This document shows positions 1-9,355 of a stretch of DNA of 64,000 nucleotides, piece by piece. The DNA is from Gibbula magus (Eukaryota; Mollusca; Gastropoda; Trochida; Trochidae), in NCBI GenBank assembly GCA_936450465.1, contig OW388296.1:47319750-47383749 (forward strand), read 5' to 3'. The translations under genes and the position numbers were made by a program. The stretch's first letter is position 1, and every line of letters starts with the position of its first letter. The notes beneath the pieces are model-generated. The model was not told the origin of the DNA, searched no databases, and saw nothing but the letters and a program-made list of their open reading frames with translations.

Positions 1-180
1 GACATTACATGGAGTGATTCAAAAGGGAATTTATGTGATTTTCATCTCGGACATTTCATGGAGTGAACTTAGTGAACTTTTCTAAAAGGAGGAGTAACAC
101 ACCAACACAGTGGAGCTGTAGGAGAGGATATCAGTGCAAAAGGAGGACTACGTCCATTTGTAATTCTTAGTATTCCCAAT

Positions 181-2454
181 ATGGGGAGTAAATCTAAGAA
201 CATGGACTGGAGCCACGCTGACAGGATCGTCTTCACAGCGACCCCAGGACCAAGGACTACTACCAAAGCCCCTTCCAAGGCGATGGTAAGTAAGACCAAA
301 GCAAAAGAGGTAATTCAGGTTTCTGGTTTGCTTAAGGGGAAACCCATGGTAAATCAGGATGTGGAAACGAAAGTGACCACAACCGTAGGTAAGCAAGGGC
401 CAACCCCACGGGACCTGATAACCAAAAGTACATTCGTTAATAGGAAAACTCAAAATAAGGGGCCACCCACCCCGAGTATTCCTTCAGTTCGGGGTTCTGT
501 CTCAGAGGATTTGCCGCCCTCGAGACAGAATTCAGGTACTAGTGTATCTGTAACTGAGTGTAAGCCCAACACTCAGGTCCCGAACTTTAATAAGAAAAGA
601 CCATTTAATTCTTACAATAAGGGAATGCCCATCCCGAGTTTGAATGTAGTTCGGGGTTCTGACACTGAGGATTTGCCACCCTCAAGTCAGAATTCAGGTG
701 CCCTAGTACCTGAGACTGAGAGACAGCCACACTCTCAGGCCCCGAATATTAATGTCTGTACAGCTGCAACTGAGCCCACAGTTGACAGCGAAATGGACCA
801 TGAGTTCATGTCAGAAATTGAAATAACCTCCCAAGAGAGTCAGCCCAACTCTCAGGGGGGTACACAGAGCTTGCCTAGCTCATCTGGAGAACTGACCACT
901 CTCCAGAGCGGAAAGATTAGACCTGCAACTAGCCCTGTCTCTAACATTTCCAAGAGAAGGAAATTGGTCGCATCTCAACCATTCAGTAGTTATGCTGATA
1001 CGGTTAAGCTAGGACCGATGGAAACTAAGAGACAGTCAGTTAGTTTCAGTCAGTCTGACCGCCAAACTTGCTCGGATCTGTGGACAGGCAAAGTGAAGGC
1101 CACAGACAATGTTAAAAAGGTGAAAGCCAAAACCTCTCCTCCTAAAGGGTCGGTCTGGGAACGTCTAGTCTACTCCATGGACTATGACAGTACCCTAGCC
1201 AATCGGGTCACGGCCCAAACCCTGAAGGAAGAATTAACAAAGTCTATCCAAGTAAGTCAGGTCAGGAGGGTAAATAGAGGGTACTTTGTCAGCGGAGACA
1301 ATTTATTGGACTCTATGGCACTCCCCTCTGAAATTAAAAACGAGAAGTTATCTTGGGTAGTGCCAGGTTGGGTCAACCATACCAGATGTGTTATTCATCT
1401 GGATATGAATGTCACCGATGGTGAGCTCCAGACCCTCCCAAAACAAAATCCTACAATAACTTCTTTATTTCGCATCAAAAGCCAGGGAAAAAACACTAGA
1501 GTCGTGGTGCTCACAGTGTTGGGGAACACGGCCCCAAAGTCAGTACAGTTTCGTGATAGGGAAATTGACACTCTCCCTTATCAGAAACGGCCGAGGCAAT
1601 GTGTAAACTGTCTCAGTTATGGACATGTGCGCGCATCTTGCACAGGGCAAACAAGGTGCCGCACTTGTGCAAAACTGCTGTCACAGTGCACAGGAACCTG
1701 TTCACCATACTGTATGAACTGTAAGAAACGAGGGCATTCGTCTCTTTACAGTTTCTGCAGGAGCAGGCAAGTTAAAAAACATAACCTCAACAAAGAGGTT
1801 ACAGGCACGAGTGACAAAGGCGATCAGTCACACTCTAAGGAATCTCATGATTCTGAGGGGTTTCAAATGGTGGTACGCAAAAAGACCAAAAAACGTACAC
1901 CAAAGGGGAAGGGCAAGGTCGCTGAAACGGCCAAACCCAACCCAAGTGCTAAGGCGACCAGCACAAGTCATGCCAATGGGGGTTCACAACGGGCAGTGAA
2001 CACCTCAAAATCTGCCGAGGCTAAAGGCAGAAAACAAAACAAGGGTCCACAAAGGGCAGTGGAAACAAACAACAGTGCAAAGGCGAAATGCACAAATAAA
2101 AAATCAAATAAGGGAACCCCAAAGGCAAGGGATATCCCCAACAGTGCAAAGGCGAACAGCACTGGCGTACCTACTAGCAAAGGTAACGCAGGCAAAGGCC
2201 AAGGCAAGCCTAAGCCTAAACAAAATAGGGAACCAGTCCAAAGGCAGGCTGTTAGAAATGACTCTGAGAGCTGCGCGGGCGGCCATTTTGACCCAAAAAT
2301 GGTTGAATTCTTTTGTGCCGCCTTAATCAAACTAGGCACTAAAGATGATAGCGAAATGGACAAGACTGTCCTACTTATGTGGGAACTTGCCACTAATTTC
2401 CTATCTTACCCGCGCTCAATCATTGAAATGAGGAAAGCTCTCAAGCTTAAATAA
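181..2454 (+). CDS. LINE A ORF1: gag-like nucleic-acid-binding protein (copy A1)
   Basis: 757 residues. The first ~300 residues are rich in Ser, Thr, Pro and Gln and contain an internal duplication: a block around residues 98-137 recurs at about 150-190, each with VRGS, EDLPPS and QNSG. A globular conserved part follows (about 315-460). Cysteine knuckles span residues 474-526: one canonical CX2CX4HX4C, an irregular Cys cluster, then CX2CX4HX6C. This is the arrangement known from I-type ORF1 proteins, which coat element RNA. Residues ~530-710 are Lys/Ala/Ser-rich with repeated SAKA/NKG motifs, probably disordered and RNA-binding, and a short hydrophobic C-terminal region closes the protein. 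The start is the first AUG not followed almost at once by a stop. ORF2 begins 40 bp downstream in another frame. Confidence 0.92.
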   Translation: MGSKSKNMDWSHADRIVFTATPGPRTTTKAPSKAMVSKTKAKEVIQVSGLLKGKPMVNQDVETKVTTTVGKQGPTPRDLITKSTFVNRKTQNKGPPTPSIPSVRGSVSEDLPPSRQNSGTSVSVTECKPNTQVPNFNKKRPFNSYNKGMPIPSLNVVRGSDTEDLPPSSQNSGALVPETERQPHSQAPNINVCTAATEPTVDSEMDHEFMSEIEITSQESQPNSQGGTQSLPSSSGELTTLQSGKIRPATSPVSNISKRRKLVASQPFSSYADTVKLGPMETKRQSVSFSQSDRQTCSDLWTGKVKATDNVKKVKAKTSPPKGSVWERLVYSMDYDSTLANRVTAQTLKEELTKSIQVSQVRRVNRGYFVSGDNLLDSMALPSEIKNEKLSWVVPGWVNHTRCVIHLDMNVTDGELQTLPKQNPTITSLFRIKSQGKNTRVVVLTVLGNTAPKSVQFRDREIDTLPYQKRPRQCVNCLSYGHVRASCTGQTRCRTCAKLLSQCTGTCSPYCMNCKKRGHSSLYSFCRSRQVKKHNLNKEVTGTSDKGDQSHSKESHDSEGFQMVVRKKTKKRTPKGKGKVAETAKPNPSAKATSTSHANGGSQRAVNTSKSAEAKGRKQNKGPQRAVETNNSAKAKCTNKKSNKGTPKARDIPNSAKANSTGVPTSKGNAGKGQGKPKPKQNREPVQRQAVRNDSESCAGGHFDPKMVEFFCAALIKLGTKDDSEMDKTVLLMWELATNFLSYPRSIIEMRKALKLK

Positions 2455-2494
2455 GCAATTATTAAGCTGTCAATTTAAGCTCAAATAAGTCATC

Positions 2495-5400
2495 ATGGCA
2501 ATGCAAATGATACAATGGAATGCCAATGGACTGAGATCGAACGGCCACGAACTCAACGCCTTAGTCAGACAGCAGGTTCTGAAACCCAATATTATCCTTA
2601 TACAAGAGGCTAAATTGGGAAAGAGTGCGAAGTTTCAGATTCCTGGGTATATAACATACCGAAAAGACAGAGACAATAGGGGTGGTGGATTGGTAACGTT
2701 GGTAGCAGACAACTGTACCTCCACTCAGATTGAAGCTAAGGTGGGAAACCTAGAAACCCAGGTCATCTCAGTCGTTTTGGCAAATAGTAAAAGAATCCGC
2801 ATCGCCAATGTCTACCATAGGGTAACTACACCCACCACAATTGCTGAACTTAAAAAACTCAGTGACTTGGTGGGAAGTTCAGGCCTAATCCTAGGTGATT
2901 TCAACGCCCACAGTAGCCTGTGGGGTGAAAGCACCACCCGATCTGACCCACATGGGCGGATGGTGGAGGACTGGGTCGAGTCCGAGGGACTCGTTATACT
3001 GAATGATGGTACCCCTACTAGACATTGTGTCAACTACGGAACATGGTCGGCCATAGACCTCGCTATTGCCACAAAAGACTTAGCCACAGACTGCGTCTGG
3101 CAGGTTCATGATGACACATGGGGGAGTGATCACTGCCCGTGTTTCACTCAACTAGGTATCCCACCACTCTTAGAGGAAGAATGCACCCCCTCAGAAAAGT
3201 GGGATTTCTCCCGTGCAGATTGGTCAAAGTTCAGATTGGAGTGTAATAAGATCGACCCAACTGAAATAGTGTCTGATGATATCAACACTTTCTGTTCAAA
3301 CCTAACTTTAGCGCTGATGAAAGCATCCAGGGCTTCAATTCCAATGAGGAAATCAGGGGGACGAGTAAAATCGGTCCCCTGGTGGAATCAGGAAATAGCC
3401 AGAGCGCGAAAACTTAGGAAAAAGGCATTGAACAGGGCTAAACGTGACCGATCTGCTAAAGGAGAAGTATGTCTGGCGAGGCAACGAGTCAAAGAATTAA
3501 TTTCAAAAGCTAAGATTAAATCTTGGCAGGAATTCTGTGGCACGTTAAATGAGAAAACTAACTCAAGGACTGTCTGGCAAAAAGTACATGCTATAAGAGG
3601 GAAACGCAAAACACAGATCATTCCCAAAATAGCTGGCACTAAAACAATCAAAGAAAAAGCAAGTACTTTAGCCAAACACTTTGCCTCTGTCAGTAGCAAT
3701 GATAACTTCTCTGTTGAATTTAAAAAGTCAGAGAAGTTAGTCAAACCACCCAAACAGCCCCCCCAGTGTGGCTTATCTTTTAACTACAGCTTCACGGTAG
3801 AAGAGTTCAAAGATGCTATTCATAACAGAAAAGCAACTTGCCCAGGTGAAGATATGGTCAGCTATGAGATGCTTAAGAGGTTACCAGATGGTATCATCGG
3901 CGTCCTCATCAAACTGTACAATAAGATTTGGGATATAGGAGAGGTACCTGTCGCATGGAAACATGCTTCAGTAATACCACTTCTTAAACCGGGCAAGGAG
4001 GCGGCCTCGGCCAACTCCTATCGCCCGATTTCCCTTACATCAAACTTGTGCAAAGCGATGGAGGCAATGGTGAACAAACGCCTAAGGTACCACTTAGAGT
4101 CACAAGGGCTGTTATCTCATGACCAGAGCGGGTTTCGGCCGCAACGTTCTTGTCTTGACCATATTCTGCGCCTGGAAAATGACATAAAGACTGCGCAACT
4201 AAGAAAAGAATATCTAGCTGCTGTCTTTATTGATTTTAGCAAGGCTTTTGACATGGTATGGCACGATGGACTCCTCTCCAAACTTGAGAATGTTGGTATA
4301 AAAGGGAAAATGGCAAATTATGTTCAAAGTTTCCTTGAGAATCGATCAATATCAGTGTTGGTTGGGGATCAACTGTCAGAGCGACACAGTTTAGATAATG
4401 GCACTCCTCAGGGAAGCATTATCAGCCCAACGCTTTTCAACATTATGATAGATGATCTCTTTGAACATGTACATGAACGCAAGTATATCAACACCTCAAA
4501 GTTTGCTGATGATGGGGCAGTTTGGGTGAGACACCGAGAGATTTCCAAAATTAGAACATTGCTGCAGGAATCACTCGATGGTGTCGAAAATTGGTGTGAC
4601 AAATGGGGGTTCATTATCTCTCCTGAGAAAACAGTGGGGGTTGTATTCAGACGGAAAGGCAACCAGGTAAGCTGCACACCCAGGCTTCAACTTAAGGGCA
4701 AGACTGTCGCATTCGAGAAAGAAGCGAAATTTCTCGGTGTCGTCTTTGACCAACATCTTACGTGGTCAAAACATATTGACCACGTGGCAGTAAGATGTCA
4801 AGGCGACCTAAACGTAATGCGAGCAGTGTCAGGGACTTCATGGGGAGCAAACAGTGACACGTTGCTAACCCTCTACAAGTCACTTATACGAAGCAAAATA
4901 GATTATGGGTGTGAGGCTTACCACAGTGCTGCCCCATCGACTCTGAAGCGACTAGATTCGATTCAATACAAAGCTCTTAAATTGGTGACGGGAGCAATGC
5001 CCAGAACCTCCCTGCATGCCCTTTTAGTGGAAACAGGGGAGCTACCACTCGATCTAAGGAGAGAACAATTGACCTTAAACTTCTGGAGTAGGAGTACTAA
5101 TCCATTGGTTAAAAAGATATGGACGGGGGATATCTTCAGTAAGAACCTCGTAGCACTTGCACGCAAAAAACCCTCCATGATGCCATGCGGGTTGAGGGTG
5201 CAACTGCTAAGGCGAGAACACGAGTGTGACACTGTAGACCCTCCTGAAAGTCTTAAACCAGGATTGGTACCACCGTGGATACTCCAGGCCCCAAATGTAG
5301 ACACCAGTCTCACTAAGGAAGTGCCAAAAAGTGAGAACCCTCTGTTGCTACGAAGCATTGCGCTTAGCAGGATAGACAGTCTCTATGAGTCCGCGGCACA

Positions 5401-6235
5401 CATATACACTGACGGCTCAAAGGACCCAGTGAGAAATAGAACTGCCTATGGTATCCTAATTAGCTCTGCTCGCACATCCGATACCCAAAGTATCTCAGTA
5501 CGCATCCCCAATGGGCAATCTGTATATACAGCTGAACTTGAGGCCATACACCATGCACTCAGAATCTCTCGAGATTTAAGAGATAGACAGATAGTAATAC
5601 TGTCTGATTCCCTTAGTGCACTGGAGTCACTGACCACAAAAAACTCAGCCAGTAGACCAGATACCCTACGTGATATATTAGAACTCCTCCACAAGCTCAA
5701 ATATATTCACGGAAAAGAGATACAGCTATGTTGGATACCTTCTCACATAGACATTCCAGGCAATGAAAGAGCTGACAAACTGGCACGTCAGGGCTTAGAG
5801 ATTGAACATATTTCTGATTATCCTTATTCAAAAAGCGAAATCAAAAGTATGATCAGAAACTCGATCTCTAAGAAGTGGCAGAAGGTATGGGACACCAGTC
5901 CTAAAGGCCGGTGGCTTCATAGTCTACGCCCCAGTGTGAAATCGAGACCTATGCACTCGAAACACAACAGGCAGCTAGACACAATGATCACCAGACTTAG
6001 ACTCGGTGCAACACGCTCCTCGTACCTAAATTGTCAAACATGCCACGTCAAGGCCAGTGTCACTCACGTCTTACTGGAATGTCCTAGGTTCGAAATGGCC
6101 CGCAAAGCACTCAGGGAGGAGATTGGAGAAAGTACATTGACAGCGAAGCTACTGCTGGCGCACTCGCAACATCAAAAAATGTACAAGCCCTTATCCAACC
6201 TCCTCCTGAAAAGTGAACTTGGCCAGTGTATATGA
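2495..6235 (+). CDS. LINE A ORF2: endonuclease-reverse transcriptase-RNase H polyprotein (copy A1)
   Basis: 1246 residues, complete. An APE-like endonuclease is at the N-terminus: QWNANGL near residue 5, QEAKL, GDFNAH from residue 134, and SDH near 210. The reverse transcriptase carries FIDFSKAFD with the first catalytic Asp at residue 580, TPQGSIISP, and FADD at 670-673. The RNase H domain has all four expected acidic residues: Asp973 (YTDGS), Glu1014 (TAEL), Asp1038 (SDS) and Asp1094 (NERADKLA). A CCHC motif (CX2C, His, Cys) spans 1180-1196. By family knowledge the protein nicks target DNA and copies element RNA onto the nick. The 40-bp gap after ORF1 repeats a short motif (AAGCTTAAATAAG, then AAGCTCAAATAAG), which could fit termination-reinitiation; that is inference. 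Confidence 0.95.
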   Translation: MAMQMIQWNANGLRSNGHELNALVRQQVLKPNIILIQEAKLGKSAKFQIPGYITYRKDRDNRGGGLVTLVADNCTSTQIEAKVGNLETQVISVVLANSKRIRIANVYHRVTTPTTIAELKKLSDLVGSSGLILGDFNAHSSLWGESTTRSDPHGRMVEDWVESEGLVILNDGTPTRHCVNYGTWSAIDLAIATKDLATDCVWQVHDDTWGSDHCPCFTQLGIPPLLEEECTPSEKWDFSRADWSKFRLECNKIDPTEIVSDDINTFCSNLTLALMKASRASIPMRKSGGRVKSVPWWNQEIARARKLRKKALNRAKRDRSAKGEVCLARQRVKELISKAKIKSWQEFCGTLNEKTNSRTVWQKVHAIRGKRKTQIIPKIAGTKTIKEKASTLAKHFASVSSNDNFSVEFKKSEKLVKPPKQPPQCGLSFNYSFTVEEFKDAIHNRKATCPGEDMVSYEMLKRLPDGIIGVLIKLYNKIWDIGEVPVAWKHASVIPLLKPGKEAASANSYRPISLTSNLCKAMEAMVNKRLRYHLESQGLLSHDQSGFRPQRSCLDHILRLENDIKTAQLRKEYLAAVFIDFSKAFDMVWHDGLLSKLENVGIKGKMANYVQSFLENRSISVLVGDQLSERHSLDNGTPQGSIISPTLFNIMIDDLFEHVHERKYINTSKFADDGAVWVRHREISKIRTLLQESLDGVENWCDKWGFIISPEKTVGVVFRRKGNQVSCTPRLQLKGKTVAFEKEAKFLGVVFDQHLTWSKHIDHVAVRCQGDLNVMRAVSGTSWGANSDTLLTLYKSLIRSKIDYGCEAYHSAAPSTLKRLDSIQYKALKLVTGAMPRTSLHALLVETGELPLDLRREQLTLNFWSRSTNPLVKKIWTGDIFSKNLVALARKKPSMMPCGLRVQLLRREHECDTVDPPESLKPGLVPPWILQAPNVDTSLTKEVPKSENPLLLRSIALSRIDSLYESAAHIYTDGSKDPVRNRTAYGILISSARTSDTQSISVRIPNGQSVYTAELEAIHHALRISRDLRDRQIVILSDSLSALESLTTKNSASRPDTLRDILELLHKLKYIHGKEIQLCWIPSHIDIPGNERADKLARQGLEIEHISDYPYSKSEIKSMIRNSISKKWQKVWDTSPKGRWLHSLRPSVKSRPMHSKHNRQLDTMITRLRLGATRSSYLNCQTCHVKASVTHVLLECPRFEMARKALREEIGESTLTAKLLLAHSQHQKMYKPLSNLLLKSELGQCI

Positions 6236-6760
6236 AAGAAATATATCAATGTGCCGCGGGTCCGGTGGGATAGTGCAGTGGTTGGCACGTTCGTTCGAAT
6301 CCCGCCAGGGGCTCGGCATCCTTATAAACAGCCAATAAGGTGGGGTGCAATGCCACATTAAAACAATGTAGTAACACCCCTGGCTAGCTAGTTCCAGCCG
6401 AAGCTCGCAGGTTTCACCACAATGTTCAACCACCTTGACACTGTGGTCTTTCTCCCTGCCCAAACTCTAGCACCTCCGGGTAATAGAAATTGCCTATAAG
6501 ATCAGCCTAGTAGAGGGACGCAATATTAACAGCACAATTATATCACCCAAACGGCCAAATAGAAATTGCCTGAACAAAGTGAACTGCCTACTTTGTTCGT
6601 GACACACCCGGTAACACCTTCCCCATGAGTTCCTAGGTGGAACACCCTTTCCAGGACCCTAGCCTTCTGGAATCTTCTCTTTCATGTGTGTCAATGTGAC
6701 ACTGTCTGCCGAAATGCCTAACGGGCGAAGGCGACATTAAGCACTTAATGCAACAACAAC
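6236..6760 (+). other. LINE A 3' UTR (copy A1)
   Basis: About 525 bp without an ORF. It holds a tRNA-like remnant (6259-6315), a 9-bp stem-loop (GAACAAAGT, 9-nt loop, ACTTTGTTC; 6572-6598), a 6-bp stem GTGTCA/TGACAC (6688-6702), and a terminal palindrome CATTAAG-CA-CTTAATG (6735-6750) directly before the CAA tail. In copy A2 the 6688 stem is kept while its loop changes from ATG to AAG. Structures of this kind near the 3' end are typical RT recognition elements in stringent-type LINEs. Confidence 0.75.
6259..6315 (+). other. tRNA-like remnant in LINE A 3' UTR
   Basis: The sequence has an A-box-like segment (TGGGATAGTGCAGTGGTTGG) whose D-arm can pair (GTGC...GCAC), then a B-box-like GTTCGAATCC. 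The anticodon-arm region between them is missing. It is not a functional tRNA gene but looks like a collapsed tRNA or SINE head. It recurs at the same place in copies A2 (28837-28893) and A3 (37365-37421). Confidence 0.6.
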
Positions 6761-6765
6761 ACAAT

Positions 6766-8350
6766 CGGAACGGCCAGTCTCTAGCGAGACAGCGTTGGAG
6801 ACGGACATAAAAAGGGGAGTGCCATCACGCCCATTTTTCAAATTGGAAGCTTATTTTTGGCAGTATGGCGCCGAATGCTTCATATGTTAACGGCGGAGCT
6901 CTTCTTGATAAATCATTATTATTTCAAAGGATTATTTTACTCAATTAGTTGAAATAATCGTCTACAAACGCCCTGTTGATATTGAGCGACTTTTGCCATT
7001 CTCATCTTCAATCCAAGTCTTAAAATTATCATTAGAGTGGGCGACACCTACTGTTTGAAGCTCCCGTAAAATGCACTCATAACAGACATTATCTACAGCA
7101 ATAAACGACTATAAAACAGTATATAAAAGGTACTGGCGGTCTCCTGAAATTAATTTTTGGGAAGCTACGCCTTCTTTCATTAATCAATTAATAGTGTACA
7201 CCTCGAGTACCAATGTCAATCATTACATTAATCACATCCCAACACATCAACTTTCAATCATCTTTTAATAACATAGACTATTGATGATGTAATGGATCGT
7301 CACACCACTCAGTTGTAAAAACATTTCACCGGTGATTGTTTTGTCACGTGTAACTCAATGCACTCACTATTGTCATCAATTATTCCAAATACATGAACTG
7401 TGAGATGAGCATGTCATGTCTGTTGCATAAATTGGGGATGAATTTCTCTTTGGCCATCATCTGCTGGTTATCCCACTGCAACAAACTAGTTATAAATCGG
7501 CCCATTTAGATATGGCATTTGAACTGCACACAGGGCTAAACGAGAGTGAGACACGTTTCAAACGTGCCTGTGAACAAGTTCATCTGCTGAATGACAAACT
7601 TGAAGGTCTACAGCGGCGGTATGACAAGGCAATGCAAGAGAACAATCGTTCATTTCGCTATAACCTCCGTCTTAAGATGACAGCAGTTGAAGGCATACGC
7701 AGTGCATACTACGAATATGCATTTCAGAAAGCAGAGAAGATCGCCCAATTGAGATACTTGGTATCCACATAGAACCTGCCTAAATTTGAACAAGAAGGCA
7801 GTGTGGTGTATGGAAATGCTACATGCGACTCCCGTCTGACCAACAGCCCTTGCCAGGGCTAAACAAATGCAGAGAAGATTGCTTGAGTCAATGCAAAACC
7901 ACCTCCCCTCTGTGTTTCTTTGTGAATAAAATAATAGGCCTAATATTGCCCTTTTCATCAGTAATAAACACACACGAAATATCCTACCAAAGGAAAGGCA
8001 TGCAGAGTTGTGTGCAAGCAAACTTCAACATGCACGCCACATATATATATAGATCTGTATTTAAAAACAGCTTATGTTATTTTCTGGGCACTTTTCCTCG
8101 GGGCAATGACTTTTGGCAAAATATTGGGAATTTTAATCATGGCGAAAAGTTAATAAAAAGATGCAGTGAAGAATTCCCTACACAACGCATCTATTTTGGT
8201 GAAATTTGGCCGCTTCTGAGAGGCGCTACATAACTGTAAAGCCGCCGTCGCTGCCTTGTGAATGCTGGAAGAGTTCCAAGTTCCAACGCGCATGCGTGAC
8301 GTCACCATGACTACAACGTATACCCTATATATATATAGGGGTGCCACAAT
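6766..8350 (+). repeat. Array unit U1 (1585 bp)
   Basis: First unit after LINE A1, which cuts it off from the promoter block of the previous unit. Private variants: CTCTAGCG in the inverted repeat, a 7-bp loss at CACCGGTGATTG, AAATTATCATT, and (TA)6 in the terminal TATA box. Confidence 0.95.
7512..7772 (+). CDS. Array protein, 86 aa, unit U1
   Basis: I do not recognise this protein. It is 86 residues, rich in Glu, Lys, Arg, Gln and Leu, with no signal peptide or membrane segment. Residues ~9-55 have a heptad-like pattern suggesting a coiled coil, and residues ~60-83 read as a second amphipathic helix rich in Tyr and Ala. The ATG has a good context (G at -3, G at +4), and upstream in-frame stops exclude a longer N-terminus in most units. 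All 25 uninterrupted copies are open, and only three variable sites were seen in the coding sequence (Leu5/Gln5, Glu8/Gly8, one synonymous). U1 alone has Gly8 and the synonymous GTATCC. Constraint is suggested but not proven, because the whole array is homogenised. AATAAA motifs lie ~150 and ~190 nt past the stop codon. The gene may contain an upstream non-coding exon. Confidence 0.6.
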   Translation: MAFELHTGLNESETRFKRACEQVHLLNDKLEGLQRRYDKAMQENNRSFRYNLRLKMTAVEGIRSAYYEYAFQKAEKIAQLRYLVST

Positions 8351-9028
8351 CGGTACGGCCAGTCTCCAGCGAGACAGCGTTGGAGACGGACATAAAAAGG
8401 GGAGTGCCATCACGCCCATTTTTCAAATTGGAAGCTTATTTTTGGCAGTATGGCGCCGAATGCTTCATATGTTAACGGCGGAGCTCTTCTTGATAAATCA
8501 TTATTATTTCAAAGGATTATTTTACTCAATTAGTTGAAATAATCGTCTACAAACGCCCTGTTGATATTGAGCGACTTTTGCCATTCTCATCTTCAATCCA
8601 AGTCTTAAAATTTTCATTAAAGTGGGCGACGCCTACTGTTTGAAGCTCCCGTAAAATGCACTCATAACAGACATTATCTACAGCAATAAACGACTATAAA
8701 ACAGTATTTCTAAGATGCCTAGCGGGTGGAACAATCGAAATAAAAGTACTTTATCAGACGATAAAGGTATAGTTTTTGAGATGACGTAACAATTGAATGA
8801 CGTTTCCGCTCCCCTCGTAGTCACGTGTGCCCATGGTAACCCAACGAAAGAGGGCAGTTGAAAAGACCGTGTTTTCCTGCAAATGATAATGTTCTAAAAC
8901 AACGATAGCGTTGTTATACTAATTATTCAAGGAATGTGTTCTTTTGTATCCGAATTAGTCTAAAATGTTAAGCTACATTTGTACTTGAACCAAAACGACG
9001 AAATCCGCATTAGGCAACCCCAGGAACC

Positions 9029-9063
9029 ACTATGACGTCACAACAGAACAATGACGTCATAGT
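9029..9063. repeat. Inverted repeat of two CRE motifs
   Basis: ACTATGACGTCA at 9029-9040 and its exact reverse complement at 9052-9063, separated by 11 nt. Each arm contains the palindromic CRE core TGACGTCA. Confidence 0.85.
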
Positions 9064-9189
9064 CGCTGTTGTCGCACGGCTCGTCAGTTGGCCCTGATCA
9101 TGGATTATTAATATTAAGGAAGTAAACTCTATTTTTCTTGCAAAATTACTCAAAGCAGAATGTTGTGTTATGGGTTATCTTAGAAAAGT

Positions 9190-9355
9190 AATAAAGTTCG
9201 CTGTACCCCAATGTGTTTTGTAATAAAGTATAGTTTTGCCCTGAACTATTATAACGTCAAAGTACTCGGACTAACGTCCTCGTACTTTAACTATAATAGT
9301 TCAGGGCAAAACTATACTTTATTACAAAACACATTGGGGTACAGCGAACTTTATT
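9190..9355. repeat. Long near-perfect inverted repeat (stem ~74 bp)
   Basis: The left arm from AATAAAGTTCGCTG pairs with the right arm ending CAGCGAACTTTATT. The only break is a short mismatch near the loop (AACGTC versus AAC), after which AAAGTAC/GTACTTT still pair. The loop is about 16 nt. An RNA or single DNA strand here would fold into one long hairpin. Confidence 0.9.

Larger units (their letters stand above)
1..6760 (+). mobile_element. LINE A copy A1: non-LTR retrotransposon with EN, RT and RNase H
   Basis: Two-ORF retrotransposon. Window base 1 aligns to base 31107 of copy A3, so about 160 bp of its 5' leader lie before the window. Order: leader 1-180, ORF1 181-2454, ORF2 2495-6235, 3' UTR to 6760. 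The element ends in a CAA-repeat tail and is followed directly by tandem-repeat sequence (ACAATCGGAACGGCC from 6761). An APE-type endonuclease, RT and RNase H in ORF2 plus CCHC knuckles in ORF1 place it in the I superclade (I/Nimb/Ingi/LOA-like); the exact clade is not decided. Both ORFs are open, so it may be autonomous. Its target-site duplication cannot be checked because the 5' junction is not in view. Confidence 0.95.

Noticed and set aside
6259..6315. Functional tRNA gene
   Set aside because: The anticodon arm is missing and the T stem does not pair properly.
6236..6490. Small - strand ORF (~90 codons) in the LINE A 3' UTR, present in all copies
   Set aside because: It overlaps the tRNA-like remnant and the ORF2 end, has no recognisable domain, and is kept only because the copies are nearly identical.
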